Origin: Breoghania corrubedonensis
GTDB lineage: Bacteria > Pseudomonadota > Alphaproteobacteria > Rhizobiales > Stappiaceae
Assembly (NCBI RefSeq): GCF_003053845.1
Contig: NZ_QAYG01000001.1
Coordinates: forward strand, 1,432,078-1,496,077
Direction: 5' to 3'
Length of the DNA stretch: 64,000 nt
Part shown: in pieces, positions 57,913 through 64,000 of the stretch
How the letters are laid out: every line of letters begins with the position of its first letter
How positions within the stretch are numbered: the stretch's first letter is position 1
Notes under the pieces: model-generated
Told to the model about the DNA's origin: nothing
Databases searched by the model: none
The model's input: only the letters and a program-made list of their open reading frames with translations
Program-made: the position numbers and the translations under genes

Positions 57913-59925
57913 TCAACGTAGAAGTCTCAACAGAGGCTCGATCTCTGTGAGGGGAAGGGAGCACGTTTCGCCCTCGCACAGATAGGCAGTCGGCTTGCCG
58001 GGTTCGAGTTGTGTCTTTCCAGATGCAGGATGAGTTGGACCAAGCTCCTCGCTTTCCCCTGGTCGAAGCAGAACAAGGTTGAAGGATGTGGTCTGGCGCA
58101 TGACGTTGGAGAATATTTCCGCTTCTGTATCGGCCAATATCACGAGCTGTCGTGCGTTGATCCGAAAATCGAAGGCATTAAGGAGACTGGTGCTCGCAAA
58201 CGCGTTTTTAAGTATCTGACCGGTGAACGTCTCGAGGATTTCGTCCGCGCGATCCCGATAGGTCTCGTTCCCACTCAGATGCCAGAGCTCGATCAGATTG
58301 CACGCCATGATGCCATTGGCGTTCGGTACCGCATCGTCGGCGGCGCTTTTGGGGCGCACGATCAGGTCATCAGTATCGCTTGCGGTGAGAAAATAACCGC
58401 CTTCTTCTTTATCCCATTGATAATAATAAAATATTTCTTCAAAGGCTTGCGCTGTCGTCAGATATTCCCGTGTCTGGGTAACCCGATAGAGTTCCAATGA
58501 CGCCTTGATAACGTTCGCGTAGTCGCTGGCGAGCCCAGGTGTTCCAAGCCGTCCCTGTCGCCAGGCATGCCCGAGCCGACCGTCTCGGGTCATCGATTCG
58601 GTTATGAAATGGAATGCTTCCTCGGCCTTCGAAAGCCAATCCCTTCTATCAAAAACTTCGGCGGCTCGAGCCAGGGCAGAAATCATGAGGCCATTCCAAT
58701 CAGCGAGGATCTTGTCGTCGAGGTCCGGGCGTGGTCGGGCTTCTCGCGCGTCCAGCAGCTTTCCGCGCATATGAGCAAGGCGATCCTCGAGTTCCTGATC
58801 GAAGAGCGCTGTCGACCGAAGGCGGTTCAATATGACTTTGCCTTCCCAGTTACCGCTTTTGGAGACGTCATAGGCACTGGCAAACAGCTCATAGTCGACC
58901 GCTCCGAGGACACTTTCGATTTCGCGCGCATCCCAGACATAGAAGCGGCCTTCCTCTCCTTCGCTGTCAGCGTCCAGGGACGCGGCAAAGGCACCCTGTG
59001 GTGTCGTCATCTCCCTGGTGAGCCAACCGATGGTCTCCTCGATTCGGATACGGAACAGGTCGTTCCGGGTCGTCACATACGCTTCACTAAGGAGGTAGAC
59101 GAGCTGCGCGTTGTCGTAGAGCATCTTTTCGAAATGCGGGGCGAGCCAGTGTTCATCAACCGAGTAGCGGGCAAACCCGCCTCCCAGATGATCGTAGATG
59201 CCTCCTGAACAAATGCGCTCCAATGTGGTGAGTACGATTTCGCGGAACCGGTCGTTGCCCGTTCTGGCTCCGGCGCGCCATAGCAGCTCGAGCAGAGAGC
59301 CCTGGGGGAATTTTGGCGCGCCGCTAATACCGCCGTTCAACGGATCCATGACGCTGAGCAATCGATTCGCCGCCGTATCGAGCAGCTCCGGCGTCAACTG
59401 TTCCGCGGACCTTGACGCTATGCTTGCCTCCCGGAGGACCTGCATGAGGGCTGAGGCATTCGACGTGACCTTGCCGCCTTCCTTGTCGTGAATTCTCGCG
59501 ATCTGCCGGACAACGTCGATGAAGCCAGGTCGTCCCCATTTGGCCTGCTTGGGGAAATAGGTTCCCCCCCAGAACGGTTCGGCGCTAGGGGTGAGGAACA
59601 TCGTCAGGGGCCAGCCTCCCTGTTGGCCCAATGCGTGGAGCGCATTCATATAGATCTGATCGACGTCAGGGCGTTCTTCCCGGTCTACCTTGATCGGGAT
59701 GAAATGCTCGTTGATCACCGCGGCGGTCGCCTCATCCTCGAAGCTTTCATGAGCCATGACGTGGCACCAGTGACAAGCGGCATATCCAACCGACAACAGG
59801 ATGGGCTTGTTCTGCGAACGGGCTTCGGCGAGGGAAGAGGCATTCCAGGCACGCCAGTGGACAGGGTTGTCCTTGTGCTGAAGGAGATAGGGACTGGTTT
59901 CGTTTGCGAGCTGGTTCCTCGACAT
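57913..59925 (-). CDS. Thioredoxin-domain protein of the YyaL/DUF255 family
   Basis: A 670-residue cytoplasmic protein of the DUF255/YyaL (spermatogenesis-associated protein 20) family: an N-terminal thioredoxin-like domain with ACHWCHVM at about residue 50, preceded by the family start NETSPYLLQHKDNPVHW, then an (alpha/alpha)6-barrel resembling glycosidase folds (about 190-590; GGIYDHLGGGFARYSVDEHWLAPHFEKMLYDNAQL, ADWNGLMI). No signal peptide is seen. The biochemical function of the family is unclear. It is the only gene right of the origin that runs against the replication direction. Confidence 0.94.
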   Translation of the reverse strand: MSRNQLANETSPYLLQHKDNPVHWRAWNASSLAEARSQNKPILLSVGYAACHWCHVMAHESFEDEATAAVINEHFIPIKVDREERPDVDQIYMNALHALGQQGGWPLTMFLTPSAEPFWGGTYFPKQAKWGRPGFIDVVRQIARIHDKEGGKVTSNASALMQVLREASIASRSAEQLTPELLDTAANRLLSVMDPLNGGISGAPKFPQGSLLELLWRAGARTGNDRFREIVLTTLERICSGGIYDHLGGGFARYSVDEHWLAPHFEKMLYDNAQLVYLLSEAYVTTRNDLFRIRIEETIGWLTREMTTPQGAFAASLDADSEGEEGRFYVWDAREIESVLGAVDYELFASAYDVSKSGNWEGKVILNRLRSTALFDQELEDRLAHMRGKLLDAREARPRPDLDDKILADWNGLMISALARAAEVFDRRDWLSKAEEAFHFITESMTRDGRLGHAWRQGRLGTPGLASDYANVIKASLELYRVTQTREYLTTAQAFEEIFYYYQWDKEEGGYFLTASDTDDLIVRPKSAADDAVPNANGIMACNLIELWHLSGNETYRDRADEILETFTGQILKNAFASTSLLNAFDFRINARQLVILADTEAEIFSNVMRQTTSFNLVLLRPGESEELGPTHPASGKTQLEPGKPTAYLCEGETCSLPLTEIEPLLRLLR

Positions 59926-60070
59926 GGCGGTGTTTTCAGACCCCTATCGTTGTTGGTCAGAGCATCAAGCGAACAGCTTGGGTTTCTCCTGAAATAGGGT
60001 TATCTCCGTGTCCTTCAACGCGGGATATGTCCAACGGCGTTCGGCTTGATCGAAGAAAGGAAGCTCGGCT

Positions 60071-61408
60071 GTGCAATGGGATCCGGAACGCGACACGATC
60101 TATGCGCTTTCAAGCGGTGGGTTGCCATCCGGTGTCGCGGTCGTAAGGCTGTCCGGCCCTCGTGTTCGATTCGTCGTCGAAACGCTATGCGGTGCCGTGC
60201 CGGAGGCGAGACGGACGAGCCTTCGGCGGCTTCGCGATCCCGTCGATGGAAGCGTTCTGGATGAGGCGCTGGTGATCGTATTCGAGGGGCCGGCAAGCTT
60301 TACGGGTGAGGACGCTGCCGAGTTCCATCTTCATGGCGGACGGGCGGTGGTAGCCGCGGTCTTGAGAGTCCTGGAGACATTCGATGGTGTCGCGGCCGCA
60401 GAGCCCGGAGCGTTCGCCCGGCGGGCCTTTGAGGCGGGACGCCTCGATCTGACGGAAGTGGAGGGGCTTGGGGACCTCGTCCAGGCCGAAACGGAGGCAC
60501 AGCGACGGCAGGCATTGCGGCAGATGGGGGGTGAACTTGGAGCTCTCTACGATCATTGGCGAGCGACGCTTGTCAGATGCCGGGCGATGATCGAGGCGGA
60601 ACTCGACTTCGCCGATGAGGATGATGTTCCGGGTACGGTCAGTGACTCGATTTGGGACGATGTGATTCGGATCCGAGACGAGATCACGAACCACCTTGAA
60701 GATAATCGGCGAGGAGAGCGCTTGCGGTCGGGACTTCAGGTGGTTCTTCTGGGTCCGCCGAATGCGGGCAAGTCGAGCCTGATGAACGCGCTGGCTCAAA
60801 GGGATGTGGCGATTGTTACGGAAGAAGCCGGGACGACAAGGGATCTCATTGAGGTCCACTTGGATCTCGCTGGGTTTCCGGTGACACTCGTGGATACGGC
60901 AGGGTTGCGCGGGGAGGGCGCGGGGAGGGTGGAGCGGGAGGGAATACGGCGGGCACTTGAACGCGCGAAGACAGCCGATCTCGTGCTGTGGCTTCAGGAC
61001 GCGCGAGAGCCCACCAGATCGGATGTACCCGTGGCGTTGGGACAGCAAGGGGTGTGGCGGATCGCGACCAAGTGGGATCTCTATGATGGAAGCGCAAGGA
61101 CCGACGAAATTCCCTCTTCTGTTGAGGTCATCGGGGGTCTTGATGGTCTGCTGGACGAGCTCGGAAGATTCGCGTCCGAGACAATCGGGCACGCGGAAGC
61201 GCCGGTGCTTACCCGGGCGCGTCACAGGGAGGGTCTGCGTCGGTGTCTCGATGGCCTTGGAAGATCTCTGGAGGGAGAAGCGAGGGGCCTTGAGCTGAGA
61301 GCGGAGGACTTGAGATTGGCGACTGATGGGCTCTCCCGGATTGTCGGGAAGACCGATGTCGAGGATCTGCTCGACGTTATTTTCCGGGATTTCTGTATCG
61401 GCAAATGA
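60071..61408 (+). CDS. mnmE: tRNA modification GTPase MnmE
   Basis: MnmE with MnmG installs the 5-aminomethyl-type group on wobble uridine 34. The 445-residue product begins with the tetrahydrofolate-binding domain (IYALSSGGLPSGVAVVRLSG), then a helical domain interrupted by a G domain with Walker A LLGPPNAGKSSLMNAL, G3 DTAGLRGEG and G4-like TKWD. The C-terminus is the invariant FCIGK motif whose Cys is catalytically important. It starts with GTG at 60071. mnmG follows after a 272-bp spacer that holds a perfect parS site. Confidence 0.96.
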   Translation: MQWDPERDTIYALSSGGLPSGVAVVRLSGPRVRFVVETLCGAVPEARRTSLRRLRDPVDGSVLDEALVIVFEGPASFTGEDAAEFHLHGGRAVVAAVLRVLETFDGVAAAEPGAFARRAFEAGRLDLTEVEGLGDLVQAETEAQRRQALRQMGGELGALYDHWRATLVRCRAMIEAELDFADEDDVPGTVSDSIWDDVIRIRDEITNHLEDNRRGERLRSGLQVVLLGPPNAGKSSLMNALAQRDVAIVTEEAGTTRDLIEVHLDLAGFPVTLVDTAGLRGEGAGRVEREGIRRALERAKTADLVLWLQDAREPTRSDVPVALGQQGVWRIATKWDLYDGSARTDEIPSSVEVIGGLDGLLDELGRFASETIGHAEAPVLTRARHREGLRRCLDGLGRSLEGEARGLELRAEDLRLATDGLSRIVGKTDVEDLLDVIFRDFCIGK

Positions 61409-61446
61409 TGGGGATGGCTTGTGGATTACGTCTGGATTGATGGGGA

Positions 61447-61462
61447 TGTTTCACGTGAAACA
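61447..61462. promoter_or_regulatory. Perfect parS (ParB binding) site
   Basis: TGTTTCACGTGAAACA is an exact copy of the bacterial parS consensus, 39 bp after the mnmE stop. ParB nucleates here, spreads along the DNA and is moved by ParA to segregate the origin. Confidence 0.95.
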
Positions 61463-61680
61463 CAGTGAATCCGGTTTTGATTCGGACCCGGTTCAACCCC
61501 GACAGCCCTGGGGATAAACCGCTCCGCTCTCTGATCTCCGATATTGTCTCCTGGGGTAGCAAAAGCCCGGATATGCGCTGGTTCCTTTTGACCAGCACCG
61601 GGCCTTGCGCTATGTGAGGTCCTATCCAGTCTCCTTTTCAAACTATGAATAAGAACTCGTGCGCGAGGGGCGTGCAATCC

Positions 61681-63570
61681 ATGGCGGCTTTTGATGTGAT
61701 CGTTATCGGCGGCGGACATGCCGGTTGCGAGGCTGCCGCAGCCGCCGCACGCGTTGGTGCGCGTACGGCGTTGCTAACGCACTCTGCGGCGACCATTGGC
61801 GTGATGTCCTGCAATCCGGCAATCGGTGGCTTGGGAAAAGGTCATCTCGTTCGGGAGATCGATGCCCTGGATGGTTTGATGGGCCGCGTTGCGGATGCCG
61901 CCGGCATACAGTTTCGCATGCTCAACCGACGCAAGGGGCCTGCCGTACGTGGTCCTCGGGCTCAAGCCGACCGCAAGCTCTATCGAGAAGCAATGCAATT
62001 CACGATCGCTGCGACCGAAAATCTATCGGTCATCGAGGGTGAGGCCGACGATCTCGAGATCGTTGAAGGACGCGTTCGTGCCGTCCTTACGAAGGATGGA
62101 CGTCGATTCGGATGCGGTTCGGTTGTTCTGACCACCGGCACCTTTCTGAAGGGCCTTATCCATATCGGGGACGTACAAATCCCTGCCGGCCGGGTGGGAG
62201 AACAACCGGCCATTGGCTTATCGAACACGCTTGCAGCGATCGGGTTCCGTCTCGGGCGGTTGAAGACCGGTACTCCCCCTCGACTTGACGGGCGCACAAT
62301 CGATTGGACGCAGCTTTCCGAACAGCCTGGTGACGATGAACCGGTTCCGTTTTCGACTCTGACAGAGCGGATCGTGACACGGCAGGTCCCGTGTCATATC
62401 ACACGAACCACACCGGCCGGGCATACGGTGATCCGCGACAATATCCATCGTTCGGCAATGTACTCAGGCAACATCACGTCGACCGGTCCGCGCTACTGTC
62501 CGTCTATCGAAGACAAGATCATGCGTTTCGGCGAGCGCGACGGACACCAGATTTTCCTCGAGCCAGAGGGACTGGATGACCCGACGGTCTATCCAAACGG
62601 AATATCCACCTCTTTGCCGGAAGAGGTCCAGTTGGCCTTCTTGAAGACAATTCCGGGATTGGCAAATGTCGACGTGATCCGGCCTGGCTACGCGATCGAA
62701 TATGATCATGTGGACCCCCAGGAATTGCAGACCTCCCTGGAAACGAAGCGGGTCGAAGGACTTTTCCTTGCCGGACAGATCAATGGCACAACGGGATACG
62801 AGGAGGCGGGTGCGCAGGGACTTCTGGCGGGTGTGAACGCGGCACTTCGGGCGGGGGGCGGGGATACGCAAACGATTGGCCGAGCCGACGGATACATAGG
62901 CGTGATGGTCGATGATCTCGTCACCCGGGGTGTCAGCGAACCGTACCGGATGTTCACGTCCCGAGCGGAGTACCGGTTGACGTTGCGGGCGGACAATGCC
63001 GATCAGCGGCTGACGTCAATGGGGCTTTCATTGGGGTGTGTCGGGCGCGAACGTCGATTCGCTTTCGAAACGAAAATGAATGCTCTTGAGACAGCGCGGG
63101 CGCGGGTCTCGGAGCTTTCGTTATCTCCCGCAGAAGCGCGCCGGCACGGGCTCGAGATCAATCAGGACGGCGTGAGGCGCAGTGCTTTTGATCTTCTCTC
63201 GTACACCTCAATTGATGTTCCCAGGCTTGCGTCTATCTGGCCAGAGCTCGCGGTGATGCCTGCGGCAATCGCGGAGCAGATCAAGATCGACGCGACCTAT
63301 TCGGTCTACCTCGATAGGCAGGATGCGGATATCGCCGCATTGCGTCGAGAAGAAGCACTGCCCATTCCGGCGAAATTCGACTATGCACAGCTCTCGGGCT
63401 TGTCGAACGAGCTCAGACAGAAACTCGAACGCGTCCGCCCGGCAACGCTGGCACAGGCGGGTCGGATCGATGGGATCACACCTGCGGCTCTCACGCTCAT
63501 TCTGGCGCATATAAGGCGCGGGGAGGCGGCTGCGTCTACAGAAGGGACAAAGGCACGTGGTACAGCCTGA
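61681..63570 (+). CDS. mnmG: tRNA uridine-5-carboxymethylaminomethyl synthesis enzyme MnmG
   Basis: MnmG is the FAD partner of MnmE in wobble-uridine modification. The 629-residue product has the FAD loop [40 protein letters not shown], the two conserved cysteine regions, [69 protein letters not shown] and a helical C-terminal domain. ATG at 61681 is chosen because it directly precedes the conserved start; an upstream ATG at 61645 would add 12 residues. Its stop lies downstream of the rsmG start, so they overlap. Confidence 0.97.
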   Translation: MAAFDVIVIGGGHAGCEAAAAAARVGARTALLTHSAATIGVMSCNPAIGGLGKGHLVREIDALDGLMGRVADAAGIQFRMLNRRKGPAVRGPRAQADRKLYREAMQFTIAATENLSVIEGEADDLEIVEGRVRAVLTKDGRRFGCGSVVLTTGTFLKGLIHIGDVQIPAGRVGEQPAIGLSNTLAAIGFRLGRLKTGTPPRLDGRTIDWTQLSEQPGDDEPVPFSTLTERIVTRQVPCHITRTTPAGHTVIRDNIHRSAMYSGNITSTGPRYCPSIEDKIMRFGERDGHQIFLEPEGLDDPTVYPNGISTSLPEEVQLAFLKTIPGLANVDVIRPGYAIEYDHVDPQELQTSLETKRVEGLFLAGQINGTTGYEEAGAQGLLAGVNAALRAGGGDTQTIGRADGYIGVMVDDLVTRGVSEPYRMFTSRAEYRLTLRADNADQRLTSMGLSLGCVGRERRFAFETKMNALETARARVSELSLSPAEARRHGLEINQDGVRRSAFDLLSYTSIDVPRLASIWPELAVMPAAIAEQIKIDATYSVYLDRQDADIAALRREEALPIPAKFDYAQLSGLSNELRQKLERVRPATLAQAGRIDGITPAALTLILAHIRRGEAAASTEGTKARGTA

Positions 63571-64000
63571 GACGATGCGTGACGGACCCGAGACGCTCGA
63601 TGCCTATTTCCCTGTTTCACGTGAAACGCGGGATCGGCTGGTCATCTACGTGGATCTGGTTCGGCGCTGGCAGAAGGCGCAAAACCTCGTATCTCCGTCC
63701 ACACTCCCGCACATCTGGTTGCGCCACGTGGCCGACAGCATGCAGATCCACCAGCTTGCTCCGGATATTCGACTCTGGATCGACTTTGGCGCCGGTGCCG
63801 GATTTCCCGGTCTTGTGACAGCAATCCTCCTTGCCGATGAGCCATCGGCGATGGTTCATCTGGTTGAAAGCAATCAACGCAAAGCGGCGTTCCTTCGAGC
63901 CGTCATTCGGGAAACAGACGCTGCGGCGTGCATTCACGCTGATCGAATCGAATCCGTTACGGACCATTGGGATGAAGCGAAGGACGGGGTGATCGAGGGT
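63557..64000 (+). CDS. rsmG: 16S rRNA (guanine(527)-N7)-methyltransferase (3' end off the window)
   Basis: RsmG (GidB) methylates G527 of 16S rRNA; its loss gives low-level streptomycin resistance. About 148 codons are visible, open to the right edge: [20 protein letters not shown], the substrate HVADSMQI, the SAM-binding loop [16 protein letters not shown] and [22 protein letters not shown] at 63557 has AAGGGA ahead and overlaps mnmG by 14 bp; ATG at 63575 is the alternative. Codons for VSRET near the start contain a parS site. parA and parB are expected next, outside the window. Confidence 0.93.
   Translation, partial: MVQPETMRDGPETLDAYFPVSRETRDRLVIYVDLVRRWQKAQNLVSPSTLPHIWLRHVADSMQIHQLAPDIRLWIDFGAGAGFPGLVTAILLADEPSAMVHLVESNQRKAAFLRAVIRETDAAACIHADRIESVTDHWDEAKDGVIEG
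63613..63628. promoter_or_regulatory. parS site inside the rsmG coding sequence (15/16)
   Basis: TGTTTCACGTGAAACG differs from the parS consensus only at the last base. It lies within the first 25 codons of rsmG and encodes the PVSRET stretch, a position in which parS is known in other bacteria. Confidence 0.88.

Noticed and set aside
1-64000. tRNA or rRNA genes, CRISPR arrays, insertion sequences, prophage
   Set aside because: Spacers were read for cloverleaf T-arms, regularly spaced repeats and transposase motifs, and none was found.

Overview
The window is a 64 kb piece of a high-GC alphaproteobacterial chromosome. Gene order and protein signatures point to the Hyphomicrobiales (Rhizobiales), near Rhizobiaceae or Aurantimonadaceae: an irr-fabA-fabB-fabI block, trpF-trpB-trpA-accD-folC, an OlsB ornithine-lipid acyltransferase, a 421-residue Rho, an AccD that has lost most of its zinc-binding cysteines, and ppsR-maf-aroE-coaE-dnaQ lying back to back with hemE-hemJ-rho-mnmE-mnmG-rsmG. 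The genus cannot be fixed from the sequence alone. No transposase, integrase, phage gene, CRISPR array, rRNA or tRNA was seen. The window is essentially core genome.

Layout. 1-6.2 kb: three methyl-accepting chemotaxis proteins, two of them sharing a 722-bp stretch with one mismatch. 6.4-20 kb, mostly minus strand: a class A penicillin-binding protein, a DUF1330 protein, OlsB, a hybrid histidine kinase, a ComM/YifB ATPase, a previously hidden 27-residue membrane peptide, gshB, dut-coaBC and an LpoA-like lipoprotein. 19.9-22.5 kb: rsmI-yraN, then cysK behind a structured leader with a coupled 35-codon ORF. 22.5-31 kb, minus: trpS, murJ-glnD, mutS. 31-39.8 kb, plus: malic enzyme, trpF-trpB, two small DUF genes, trpA, accD, folC. 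39.8-50 kb: Ada/Ogt-like alkyltransferase, HerA-like ATPase, DUF2244, nth, irr, fabA, fabB, fabI, an SH3 protein and a 2-hydroxyacid dehydrogenase. 50-64 kb: the origin region.

The most important non-coding feature is the likely chromosomal replication origin at 53638-54036, between ppsR and hemE. It holds two exact TTAA-N7-TTAA CtrA sites, one of them inside a 12-bp perfect inverted repeat, a TTATGCACA DnaA box and two weaker ones. Genes immediately on either side point away from it. To its right lie four ParB-site (parS) matches: one perfect 16-mer between mnmE and mnmG, one 15/16 match inside the start of rsmG, and a 15/16 plus 13/16 pair flanking the rho terminator. This fits the usual rsmG-parA-parB arrangement, which should continue just beyond the right edge.

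How the genes work together: envelope building (PBP1-type enzyme, LpoA-like activator, MurJ, OlsB, AccD and FabA/B/I), thiol and redox metabolism (CysK, GshB), nitrogen sensing (GlnD), tryptophan synthesis, coenzyme A and haem synthesis (CoaBC, CoaE, HemE, HemJ), iron control (Irr), DNA and nucleotide hygiene (Dut, Maf, MutS, Nth, DnaQ, alkyltransferase) and tRNA/rRNA modification (MnmE, MnmG, RsmI, RsmG). The less ordinary observations are the cysK leader, the 27-residue peptide, the chemoreceptor gene conversion tract, a glycine-riboswitch-like motif ahead of a chemoreceptor gene, and two small DUF genes that split trpB from trpA.
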